A stretch of DNA of 45,622 bases from Microbacteriaceae bacterium (lineage in GTDB: Bacteria; Actinomycetota; Actinomycetes; Actinomycetales; Microbacteriaceae), in contig JAODMW010000113.1 in the NCBI GenBank assembly GCA_025464815.1, positions 1-45,622 on the forward strand, in the 5' to 3' direction. Shown one piece after another: positions 8,188 through 15,251 of the stretch. A program made the position numbers and the translations under genes. The notes beneath the pieces are model-generated. The model searched no databases, had not been told where the DNA came from, and saw nothing but the letters and a program-made list of their open reading frames with translations. Every line of letters starts with the position of its first letter. Position 1 is the first letter of the stretch.

Positions 8188-8706
8188 TTAGGACAATTCG
8201 ACAATCGCTTGCTCGCTGGAGCCGACGTACCTGTCGCGCTGCTTTACGCCGAAGGGTCCGTACGGATAGTCGTTCGGCGTCGGCGCGCTGACTTCGTCAA
8301 GGCGAGCAGTCGCCTCCTCGCCGAGGTCGAGATCTCCAGCGACGAGGTTCTGATCGATAGTGCCGCGGCCGAGCCTGCGAAGCGAGGCATCGAGCGCCCG
8401 CCCAAGGTTGCGCCGCGAGGTCCCAGCCTCGTTCACATCCGGACCGGTACCGAAGCGCGCCTTCGATGCAAGAACCACGCGCTCCGTGACGTCGGCCGGT
8501 CGAATGGCGAACCATTTGCCGAGAAGGTCCTCCGACGCGCCGCCCCCATAAACATTTGCCGTGTCAACGAGATTGCCATCCACCTCAATGAACTTATCGA
8601 GGATGGCGAAAGCCTCGATATCACTCGTCTCGGTGCCGAATCCCATCGTGCCGAGGGCGAGGTTCGAGACACTAGTGCCGGTGCCCGGCAGATTGCGATA
8701 TTTCAT
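8188..8706 (-). pseudogene. Aldo/keto reductase with internal in-frame deletion
   Basis: The N-terminal half is a normal aldo/keto reductase (LPGTGTSVSNLALGTMGFG, VDTANVYGGG with catalytic Asp and Tyr, VVLASK with catalytic Lys, RRNLGRALDASLRRLG). The frame then jumps to the C-terminal tail (DQNLVAGDLDLGEEATARLDEVSAP, YGPFGVKQRDRY). The catalytic His segment and most of the TIM barrel, roughly 150 residues of a usual 320-350, are missing without breaking the frame. The junction is near 8360. The ribosome site AAGGAAG and start are intact, so a 172-residue protein could be made, but it should lack activity. Confidence 0.85.
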
Positions 8707-8728
8707 TTGGGCTTCTTCCTTTGTACTT

Positions 8729-9499
8729 CTAGGCCTGCGAGGTTGGCATTGCCCACAGTTCTGCGATGGATGATCGCGGGTGCCGGGTCACCATGTAGGC
8801 GATGCTCTCCGCAATGTCCTCCGGCTGCAGGGTTACAGGGATCGCAGCGGCGTCGGAAGCCGCTAGCTCGTCCTGGATCTTCTGGTTGTTCTGGGAGACC
8901 AGTTCCGTGGCGACTGCTCCCGGTTCCAGCACGCCGACTCTCACTTGCTTCTGTGTCACTTCTTGGCGGAGCGCCTCGGTGAAGCCGTTCACGCCGAACT
9001 TGGTCATGTTGTAGGCGGCGAAGTTCGGCCACGCCTGTCGACCCGCGATGGAGGAGATGTTGACGATGTCAGCCACACCGCGCACGTCATCCGAGGCCGC
9101 GACCAGCAGGTGCGGCAGCGATGCCTTCGTCATATAGAGCAGCCCGAGCTGGTTGACCGAGATCATCCGCTCCCACTCCTCCGCCTCCGTATCGACAACG
9201 TGCCCCAGGAGCATGAGTCCTGCGTTGTTGATGAGGATGTCGAGCCGACCGAACGTCTCTACGACTTTCGCGACTGCGGCTTCCGCCTGCACGCGGTCAG
9301 TGATGTCGGCGGCCACCGCGATAGCGGTACCGCCCTGGCCCTCAATGTCCGCAACGAGCTCGTCGAGGCGCTCCCGGCGACGCGCCACAACCGCGACGGA
9401 GGCCCCGAGTTCAGCGAGCACTCGCGCGGTGGCGCGCCCGATGCCGCTGGAAGCCCCGGTGACGATCGCGACAGTGCCGCTCAGTTTCGTGTTCATCAT
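8729..9499 (-). CDS. SDR family NAD(P)-dependent oxidoreductase
   Basis: A 256-residue classical short-chain dehydrogenase. Visible are the cofactor motif TGASSGIG (about 13-20), ARRRERL suggesting NADP(H) preference, NNAG, the catalytic serine in NISSIAG and the YNMTK catalytic Tyr/Lys pair. The substrate is unknown. I place the start at the ATG pair 9499/9496 behind AAGGTGAAC rather than the track ATG at 9532, which would overlap the upstream SDR and add an unconserved leader. It is the second gene of the island operon. Confidence 0.88.
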   Translation of the reverse strand: MMNTKLSGTVAIVTGASSGIGRATARVLAELGASVAVVARRRERLDELVADIEGQGGTAIAVAADITDRVQAEAAVAKVVETFGRLDILINNAGLMLLGHVVDTEAEEWERMISVNQLGLLYMTKASLPHLLVAASDDVRGVADIVNISSIAGRQAWPNFAAYNMTKFGVNGFTEALRQEVTQKQVRVGVLEPGAVATELVSQNNQKIQDELAASDAAAIPVTLQPEDIAESIAYMVTRHPRSSIAELWAMPTSQA

Positions 9500-9521
9500 G
9501 TTCACCTTGATGTCGGCTGCG

Positions 9522-10364
9522 TTATGCGTCATAGCTCAGTGAGGCCGAGAGCTCACGGTTCGCGTCGATCTGGCCCTGGATGGTGGCGAGGTTCTGCTCG
9601 ACTCCGCCCATGACGTCCTCGCCGGCTAGGAACCGAAGCGGCAGATAGCCCGAATCCGAGAGGGTGACCAGTGCCGCTGCGAGCTTCTTGGGGTCGCCGC
9701 CCTGCTGGCCGTTCATCCCCTTCCACGCCTCGATCGTCGAGGTCGTGCGCTCCTCGTAGTCGTTAATCTTCAGCTCCGGCCAGATCGTGGATGCCCCCTC
9801 CACGAGCAGTTCGGTGCGGAAGAAGCCCGGCTCGACCGACATGGTCGAGATGCCGAACGGCGCGAGATCGAAGCGGAGAGACTCCATCCACCCTTCCAGG
9901 GCGAACTTGGACGCGGCATAGGCCGCAACGAACTCCTGGCCGATGAGTCCTGCCATGGAGGTGACGGTGATGACCTGTCCGGAGCGCTGCATGCGCATGA
10001 TCGGGAGGATGGCGCGGGTGACGTTCAGCTGTCCGAAGAAGTTGGTCTCCATCTGTGCTCGCAACTGGTCGGGGCTGACGTTCTCGAAGTAGCCGGCGTA
10101 GAAGTTGCCAGCGTTGTTGACGAGCACGTCGATCCGTCCGAAGCGATCGACTGCAGCCTTGGCGGCCGCCTCCGAAGCTGACGGGTCGGTGATGTCGAGG
10201 GAGACGGTGAGGAGGTTCTCGTGGTCGCCCAGTGCGGTGCGGGCGCGCTCTGCGTCCCGTGCCGTGGCGACGACGGAGTGACCGACCGCGAGGGCGGCGT
10301 GGACGATGTCGATGCCCATCCCGCGCGCTGCGCCGGTGATGAACCAGACCTTGGATTCAGTCAT
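9522..10364 (-). CDS. SDR family oxidoreductase
   Basis: A 280-residue short-chain dehydrogenase with the TGAARGMG cofactor motif (10-17), ATARDAER, the NNAG motif, catalytic serine in VTSMAG and the YAASK catalytic pair, followed by an extended C-terminal region typical of the larger SDRs that act on bulky or steroid-like substrates. The ATG at 10364 follows a GAAAGG site. It is the first gene of the operon and faces the MmyB-type regulator across 123 bp, the usual arrangement in which such a regulator controls an SDR. Confidence 0.9.
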   Translation of the reverse strand: MTESKVWFITGAARGMGIDIVHAALAVGHSVVATARDAERARTALGDHENLLTVSLDITDPSASEAAAKAAVDRFGRIDVLVNNAGNFYAGYFENVSPDQLRAQMETNFFGQLNVTRAILPIMRMQRSGQVITVTSMAGLIGQEFVAAYAASKFALEGWMESLRFDLAPFGISTMSVEPGFFRTELLVEGASTIWPELKINDYEERTTSTIEAWKGMNGQQGGDPKKLAAALVTLSDSGYLPLRFLAGEDVMGGVEQNLATIQGQIDANRELSASLSYDA

Positions 10365-10434
10365 GATGTGATGCCTTTCGGTTGGTGTATCCAGTCAACG
10401 TCGCTGTGCTTATCCCAGGGAGTCACGGTCTATA

Positions 10435-10454
10435 GGGGTACCGCTGGTATCCCC
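10435..10454. promoter_or_regulatory. Candidate operator of the MmyB-type regulator
   Basis: Inverted repeat GGGGTACC and GGTATCCCC around three bases, with one extra base in the right arm. It lies in the 123-bp divergent region between the SDR operon and the regulator gene, 33 bp before the regulator start, where an autoregulatory site would be expected. Binding is inferred from position and symmetry. Confidence 0.5.
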
Positions 10455-10487
10455 CACGCGACAAGACGAAGGCGTACGGTCGAATGC

Positions 10488-11414
10488 ATGGACGGCCTCA
10501 ATGACCTGCGCGACTTCCTCACCACGAGGCGTGCACGTCTGACCCCGCAGCAGGCAGGACTGCCCGACTTCGGCGGTCGCCGACGTGTGACGGGATTGCG
10601 CCGCGAAGAAGTCGCCCTGCTCGCCGGTATGAGCACCGAGTACTACATCCGCCTCGAACGCGGCAACGCCATCGGCTTCTCCGAAGCCGTCCTGGACGGG
10701 GTCAGCCGCGCACTGCAATTGGACGATGCCGAACGCTCGCACCTCTTCGACCTGGTGCGCACGGCCAACGTCGGAACGAGCCCCACCCGCCGTCCGGCAC
10801 AACGGAAAGCGCAGGTCCGCGCGAGCCTCCAGCAGACCATCGACGCAATGTCGACGGTTCCCGTGTTCGTTCAAAATGGCCGGCTCGACGCTGTCGCGAC
10901 GAACGCGCTCGGCCACGCTCTGTTCTCGGAAATGTTCGTCGATCCACGACGGCCGATGAACGCCGCCCGCTTCGTCTTCCTCGACACGCGCGCCCAATCG
11001 TTCTACACCGATTGGGAAGGCAACACCCGGCAAATTGTCGCGATGTTACGACGCGAGGCGGGTCGTGACCCCTACGACAAGAACCTCACCGACCTGGTGG
11101 GCGAACTCTCGACGCAAAGCGAGCTGTTTCGCAAACTGTGGTCTGCCCACGACGTCCGCGAGCACCGCGCCGGAATCAAGAGCATCCATCACCCGGTGGT
11201 GGGCGACCTCGACCTCACCTTCGAGACCTTGGACATCAAGTCTGAACAAGGGCTTCAGATGCTCGTCTTCATTGCAGAGCCCGGATCGGCCTCGCATGAC
11301 GGGCTCCAACTTCTCGCGAACTGGGTGGCCACCCGAACAGCGCAGGCGCGAGCCATCGACGCGATCAGTCAGATTCCGGTCGACCGCGACGCGGACACAA
11401 TCCCGCACGATTAG
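10488..11414 (+). CDS. XRE/MmyB-family transcriptional regulator
   Basis: A 308-residue cytoplasmic regulator. The N-terminal helix-turn-helix shows the family signature RVTGLRREEVALLAGMSTEYYIRLERG (about 34-60), and residues about 105-280 form the MmyB-like ligand-binding domain (PVFVQNGRLDAVATNALGHALF, NAARFVFLD, WSAHDVREHRAGIKSIHHPVVGDLDL). That domain is PAS-like and can bind fatty-acid-type ligands in structurally studied relatives. I take the ATG at 10488; the track start at 10221 lies inside the divergent SDR. It most likely controls the adjacent SDR/AKR/DUF2255/cupin operon. Confidence 0.9.
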   Translation: MDGLNDLRDFLTTRRARLTPQQAGLPDFGGRRRVTGLRREEVALLAGMSTEYYIRLERGNAIGFSEAVLDGVSRALQLDDAERSHLFDLVRTANVGTSPTRRPAQRKAQVRASLQQTIDAMSTVPVFVQNGRLDAVATNALGHALFSEMFVDPRRPMNAARFVFLDTRAQSFYTDWEGNTRQIVAMLRREAGRDPYDKNLTDLVGELSTQSELFRKLWSAHDVREHRAGIKSIHHPVVGDLDLTFETLDIKSEQGLQMLVFIAEPGSASHDGLQLLANWVATRTAQARAIDAISQIPVDRDADTIPHD

Positions 11415-11433
11415 CTATGCCCAACGCTCTGTT

Positions 11434-11460
11434 TGTGATGTATCAGGACATCGGTGACAC
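11434..11460 (+). repeat. Left terminal inverted repeat of the VOC cassette
   Basis: Twenty-seven bases that are the exact reverse complement of 12130-12156. They begin with TG and contain the CAGGACATCGGTGAC core. Confidence 0.85.
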
Positions 11461-11550
11461 TTCTGCATCAGTACATCGGTGACTATTCGGCGGCGTTCAC
11501 TCGATCGAATCCCGGCTTGTCACCGGAGCTAATCGACCCGGCTCGGTAGC

Positions 11551-11997
11551 ATGAAACGCATGTCCATCAAGCTTGAGAATGTCGGCATCGCCGTTCGCGA
11601 CCTCGAAGCAACGATCTCCTTTTTCACGGACCTCGGTCTTACGGTTGTCGGCCGTGACACAGTCAGTGGTGAGTGGACAGACACTGCCGTCGGCCTTGAT
11701 GGCAACCACGCCAACATTGCGATGCTCCAGACGCCAGACGGTCACGGTCGCATTGAGCTCTTCGAGTACATACACCCCGAAGCGATCGAGTCGAAGCCCA
11801 CTCGTCCCAACGAGATTGGCATGCACCGCGTCGCCTTCTCAGTCGACGACATCGACAAAGCCCTCGAGATAGCCGCGAAGCACGGATGCCGTCCGCTTCG
11901 CGGCGTGGCGACCTATGAGGACGTCTACAAGCTCACCTACGTCCGCGGTCCCAGCGGCATAATCGTGATGCTCGCCGAGGAACTGAAGAAGAAATGA
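11551..11997 (+). CDS. VOC family (glyoxalase/bleomycin-resistance fold) protein
   Basis: A 148-residue vicinal-oxygen-chelate protein with two beta-alpha-beta-beta-beta modules. The N-terminal module reads LENVGIAVRDLEATISFFTDLGL, and the second begins at GMHRVAFSVDDIDKALEIAAKHG and ends with VRGPSGIIVMLAEEL. Metal-ligand positions are plausible (the Glu of RIELFEY and His of MHRVAF, with the C-terminal Glu shifted). Lactoylglutathione-lyase-like or resistance functions are possible; none can be assigned. ATG 11551 and ATG 11560 are both possible, and neither has a clear ribosome site. It is the sole cargo of the transposon-ended cassette. Confidence 0.82.
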   Translation: MKRMSIKLENVGIAVRDLEATISFFTDLGLTVVGRDTVSGEWTDTAVGLDGNHANIAMLQTPDGHGRIELFEYIHPEAIESKPTRPNEIGMHRVAFSVDDIDKALEIAAKHGCRPLRGVATYEDVYKLTYVRGPSGIIVMLAEELKKK

Positions 11998-12129
11998 CGG
12001 GTCGAGGGAACTCTCGTCGTGCCCGGTAGCCGCACAGTCGCTCATCGGCTACTTGCCCACGAACTCGTCGACCTGGTCGACCTGGTCGGCAGCGGCAGAC
12101 CCTGAGGGCGGCGACCGAAAACAGCCTGA

Positions 12130-12156
12130 GTGTCACCGATGTCCTGATACATCACA
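12130..12156 (-). repeat. Right terminal inverted repeat of the VOC cassette
   Basis: Exact reverse complement of the left repeat, ending in CA. Unlike the left end, no second internal copy of the motif follows. Confidence 0.85.
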
Positions 12157-12268
12157 CGCCAACGCCCAGATACTCCTGATATCCATCTGATCCAAATGTG
12201 CCGAAAACCGCGTAAATATGCGGAAGTTCGCCCATTACCCCACCGGTTTCAAGGGTCCTTATCGCTCG

Positions 12269-12304
12269 TGTAAAGCGGGGGTCGTCGGTTCGAATCCGAC
12301 AGGG
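12269..12304 (+). repeat. attR: partial tRNA-Thr copy at the island's right end
   Basis: Identical over 36 bp to the 3' part of tRNA-Thr (6837-6872). The 5' half of a tRNA is absent here (no D arm or 5' acceptor strand), so this is not a functional tRNA. It marks the right boundary of the island, 75 bp before the start of the chromosomal SDR gene. Confidence 0.88.
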
Positions 12305-12379
12305 AGCTCCGCAGATACGATGTAGACCACCTCTCGATGGCCCGACATCATCGAGCGAGGCCGGAATGAGGAATTGATC

Positions 12380-13174
12380 ATGGACCTGCAGCTGACGGGC
12401 AAACGAGCCATCGTATCCGGCGGAAGCAGAGGCATCGGGCTCGCCATCGCCCGCGCACTCACCGCGGAAGGGGTCGACGTCGTGATCTCGGCGCGCGGCG
12501 AGGACGTTGCGGATGTGGCTTCGACCCTGGCCGCGCAGTCGGGTCGACGCGTTGTCGGTATCCGCGCCGACACCACCGACGACGGCTCGGTTCGCGCGAT
12601 GGTCGAACAGGCCGCCAGGGAGCTCGGCGGCGTCGACATCCTCGTCAATACCGCGGCAACCCCGTGGACCAGGGACAAGAACGTCGCCACCATCGACACC
12701 ACGGACGAGCTGATGAGGGGCGAATTCGAATCGAAGGTGCTCGGATATTTGCGCACCGCCCGGGCTGCTGCACCCTATATGACCGCCCAGGGATGGGGAC
12801 GGATCATCAACATCAGCGGGCTGGGCGCGCGCAACGCCGGCAACGCCACCCAGACCGTTCGCAACATCAGCGTCTCCGCGATCACGAAGAACCTCGCGGA
12901 TGAGCTTGGACCTCACGGCGTGAACGTCACCGTCGTGCACCCCGGGCTCACTCGCACGGAGGCTCTCACCGCCAGCCTGGCCAGCCAATCCGATGCCACC
13001 GGCGTGCCTGTCGAAGAGATCGAGAGATCGTTGGCACAGAATTCGGTTCGCCGAATCATCGACGCGAGCGAGGTGGCCGATGTCGTCGCGTTTCTCGCAT
13101 CGCCACGCAGCATCGCTATCACCGGCGATGCGATCGCCGTAGGCGGCGGAGTGCCCGGTCCCATCTACTACTGA
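12380..13174 (+). CDS. SDR family protein lacking the YxxxK motif
   Basis: A 264-residue short-chain dehydrogenase fold: SGGSRGIG cofactor loop (about 14-21), ISARGED, DTTDD, NTAA in place of NNAG, and NISGLGARN. Where YxxxK is expected before the AITKNLADELGPHGVNV helix, the sequence is QTVRN, so both catalytic Tyr and Lys are replaced. It may be a non-classical SDR of the kind that carries an R-N pair, or non-catalytic. ATG 12380 follows GAGGAA; the track TTG at 12374 is less likely. It lies just outside the island's right end. Confidence 0.85.
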   Translation: MDLQLTGKRAIVSGGSRGIGLAIARALTAEGVDVVISARGEDVADVASTLAAQSGRRVVGIRADTTDDGSVRAMVEQAARELGGVDILVNTAATPWTRDKNVATIDTTDELMRGEFESKVLGYLRTARAAAPYMTAQGWGRIINISGLGARNAGNATQTVRNISVSAITKNLADELGPHGVNVTVVHPGLTRTEALTASLASQSDATGVPVEEIERSLAQNSVRRIIDASEVADVVAFLASPRSIAITGDAIAVGGGVPGPIYY

Positions 13175-13201
13175 ACGGCACTGCCGTGCGGGATTGAACG
13201 C

Positions 13202-13939
13202 CTAGGCGCGATCCTCCACCGCGGCGAGCGAGACCTGCCATTCGCCGGCGTCCGTCACCTGAATCACGGTCGATTCCTCGCCGTCGGCCCTGTCCCGCAA
13301 CCGGTGGAGGGCACGCGCAACCCCGAGCTCGCTTTCGGAGATTCCGGCCCCCTGGAGTTGCGCACCGATGTCGAGCAGGTTCAAGGGCCCTGTCGCCACC
13401 AGCAGGATTCGCAGCACCTCGAACTCGACGGGATCGAGCAGGAGGGGCTCGCCAGCCCTCCACCCGTCGCCCGTGTCCTGATCGAGGATGATGTCGCCGA
13501 TGACGAGGCTGGAGGCAAGAAGGCCGGCGCGGCGGAACACGTTGGTCAGGCGGCCGACGGCATCCTCCAGGCTGAACGGCTTGGTCAGATAGTCGTCCCC
13601 GCCGGCGGCGAAAGCAGCGAGCTTGTCGTCGAGCGAGCTGCGACCCGTGACGAAGATGATGGGAGTGTCGTCGCCGCGCTCACGAAGGGTCGACGCGACG
13701 ACGATTCCGCTCATGTCGGGGAGCATGATGTCGAGAAGGATCGCGTCAGGACGGAACGTTTCGACGGCGACCAAGGCATCGTTTCCACTCCCGGCGACGG
13801 CGATGTCCCACCCTTCAAGCCCCAGAGCGAGCTTCACCACCTTGGTCAGCGGCTCTTCCTCGTCGACGATGAGGACGCGCATGGGCCGCGGCTCCTCGCC
13901 GAGAGCAGGATTGGCGACGAGCGAAGAATCTGAGGTCAC
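13202..13939 (-). CDS. Orphan response regulator with degenerate winged-helix domain
   Basis: A 245-residue protein. The receiver domain (about 20-135) is complete: acidic pocket DEEE, phosphoacceptor Asp in LLDIMLP, Thr in FVTGR and Lys in LTKPF. The C-terminal part resembles an OmpR-type winged helix (LLLDPVEFEVLRILL, LHRLRDRADGEE) but departs from consensus in the recognition region. No histidine kinase gene is adjacent, so its partner is elsewhere. GTG 13939 has AAAGG upstream; an internal ATG at 13882 (MRVLIVDEE) is an alternative. Confidence 0.8.
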   Translation of the reverse strand: MTSDSSLVANPALGEEPRPMRVLIVDEEEPLTKVVKLALGLEGWDIAVAGSGNDALVAVETFRPDAILLDIMLPDMSGIVVASTLRERGDDTPIIFVTGRSSLDDKLAAFAAGGDDYLTKPFSLEDAVGRLTNVFRRAGLLASSLVIGDIILDQDTGDGWRAGEPLLLDPVEFEVLRILLVATGPLNLLDIGAQLQGAGISESELGVARALHRLRDRADGEESTVIQVTDAGEWQVSLAAVEDRA

Positions 13940-14053
13940 TGCTTTGCCTTTCAGGTCGGACGATCGATGAGCTGTGGGGCATCCAGTGAAAACTAACAGC
14001 GCAAGATTGGAAGAGCCGGAGCGCTTCCCATGAACTGTTCCGGCAGACGGAAA

Positions 14054-14079
14054 AGGCCCGGACCGTTCGGCCCGGGCCT
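14054..14079 (-). terminator. Rho-independent terminator of the DsbA-like gene
   Basis: Stem of eight pairs (AGGCCCGG/CCGGGCCT), one mismatch and two more pairs with a GTTC loop, followed on the minus strand by TTTT. It lies 14 bp after the stop of the DsbA-like gene. Confidence 0.85.
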
Positions 14080-14092
14080 CACCCTGAGAGAA

Positions 14093-15010
14093 CTACGGCG
14101 TGGTAGACGGCGACGGGGAAGGGGTCGCGGAGGAACCCTGACTGAAGCTGTCACCCGCGGCCTTGACCACCGCAGCGGCGAAGGCGCTCGCGTCGTCCAC
14201 GGCACCCAGGTACTTCTTGCCGTTGATGATCACGGTCGGCGTGCCTTCGACCTTCTTCACGTTCGAGTCGGGGATCGGGCTGGTGGTGGCCCGTGTAGTC
14301 GCGGCGGTCACCCAGGACTTGAAGGTCTGATCCTTGATACAACTCGTGATCGAATCGAGGTTTTTGACCTTCGCGTCTTTCGCCAGGTTGGCGAGTTGGG
14401 CGTCGGTCAGGCCTTCTGTGCCCTCTTTCGGCTGGTTGGCGAAGAGGAGCGCGCTGTAGTCGAAGAAGCTGTTCGGCGAGTAGTTGGCCACGCAGGCAGC
14501 CGCGTTTGCCGATCGCGTGGAGTACTTCTTGCCCAGCGACTGGCTGTCCAGGATGGCGATCGGGTGGATCTCGTAGGTCGCCGCACCGCTCTGGACCCAG
14601 GTCTTGATCTGATCGATGTTCGTCGACTCGAAAGCACCGCAGACGGGGCATTGGTAATCGATGTAGATCTTGATGTCGATGACATCCGGCGGATTCGTCG
14701 CCGACGACACAGGCTGGGCGTCCGGCTGCAGCGCGGCAGTCGGAACCGCCTTGAAGTCCTTGCCGATCTTGATGCCGTCGCTCAGCATGTTGAGCGGGCC
14801 TGGTCCTGCGGGCTTCACTCCATTGACGATCACGAGCCCGACGACGACGACGATGGCAAGGATCACGACGACAAGGCCACCCTGAAGCAAGAACTTGCTG
14901 CGGCGGTCCTTCTTCTTCTGCTCTTCCCGCAGGATGCGCGCCTTCTCACGCGCGGCCTCACGCCGCTGGTTCTTGCTGAGGCGATTATCGCCAGAACCAT
15001 CGTTAGTCAT
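14093..15010 (-). CDS. Membrane-anchored DsbA-like thioredoxin-fold protein
   Basis: A 305-residue protein with a strongly charged cytoplasmic N-terminus (residues 1-38), one transmembrane helix (about 41-63) and an extracytoplasmic thioredoxin_4/DsbA domain. The active site is C121-P-V-C124 in IDYQCPVCGAFE, and the cis-Pro region is VEGTPTVIINGKKY. The C-terminus is an S/T/P-rich tail. It likely forms or isomerises disulfides in exported proteins. ATG 15010 follows GCGAGG; the track start at 15046 is upstream without support. A terminator follows directly. Confidence 0.93.
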   Translation of the reverse strand: MTNDGSGDNRLSKNQRREAAREKARILREEQKKKDRRSKFLLQGGLVVVILAIVVVVGLVIVNGVKPAGPGPLNMLSDGIKIGKDFKAVPTAALQPDAQPVSSATNPPDVIDIKIYIDYQCPVCGAFESTNIDQIKTWVQSGAATYEIHPIAILDSQSLGKKYSTRSANAAACVANYSPNSFFDYSALLFANQPKEGTEGLTDAQLANLAKDAKVKNLDSITSCIKDQTFKSWVTAATTRATTSPIPDSNVKKVEGTPTVIINGKKYLGAVDDASAFAAAVVKAAGDSFSQGSSATPSPSPSTTP

Positions 15011-15151
15011 CGAACCTCGCTCTTGATTACGTCTCACTGGCTTCAACCGAGGCAGTCTGCTGCACGCGGGAGCCTTTTGAACAGTAGACAGCCTGTCTGG
15101 GAATTAGCCAAACGATTGCTGGAACAGCCTAACTAGTGACGATGGCCCGCA

Positions 15152-15181
15152 TTACCGATGCACCAGAACTGATGACATAAT
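15152..15181 (+). promoter_or_regulatory. Candidate sigma-70-type promoter of msiK/ugpC
   Basis: TTACCG, an 18-bp spacer and CATAAT, followed about 70 bp later by the ATPase start. It is the only gene-free segment of the 240-bp divergent region with a reasonable -35/-10 pair. Prediction by eye only. Confidence 0.4.
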
Positions 15182-15251
15182 GGCCCTGCACTACCATCCA
15201 TTCACTACGGATCGTCCGGCACGTACCTGCCGGTGAAGGAGAAGTACCCCT

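Larger units (their letters stand above)
11434..12156. mobile_element. IS481-like-ended cassette carrying a VOC gene, no transposase
   Basis: A 723-bp segment bounded by perfect 27-bp inverted repeats (11434-11460 and 12130-12156) of the GTATCAGGACATCGGTGAC type that I associate with IS481-family ends. The left end has a second copy of the motif, 17 of 19 identical, at 11465-11483, spaced 25 bp, like tandem transposase-binding sites. The only gene inside is a VOC-family ORF; there is no DDE transposase. No clear target duplication is seen at the flanks. It could be moved in trans by a resident IS481 transposase. Confidence 0.75.
6803..12310. mobile_element. Genomic island integrated in tRNA-Thr
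   Basis: About 5.4 kb bounded by the tRNA-Thr gene and a partial copy of its 3' half. Contents from left to right: an integrase C-terminal remnant, a RES-like remnant, a five-gene operon (cupin, DUF2255, deleted AKR, two SDRs), a divergent MmyB-type regulator and a transposon-like VOC cassette. No intact integrase remains, so the island is probably fixed. The direct repeat is seen directly; the mechanism (tyrosine integrase) is inferred from the remnant at the tRNA. Confidence 0.85.

Noticed and set aside
11429-12161. Target-site duplication around the VOC cassette
   Set aside because: The flanking bases (CTGTT left, CGCCA right) do not match. A shared CCAACGC near both flanks is too loosely placed to count.
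12263-12310. Possible second tRNA-Thr
   Set aside because: Only the 3' half is present; no D arm or 5' acceptor strand and a changed anticodon-loop base. Treated as attR.
12152-12988. 278-residue minus-strand ORF ending near the tRNA-Thr fragment
   Set aside because: It is antisense to the SDR at 12380. The GFEPTTP-like peptide nearby comes from the att copy, not from a gene.
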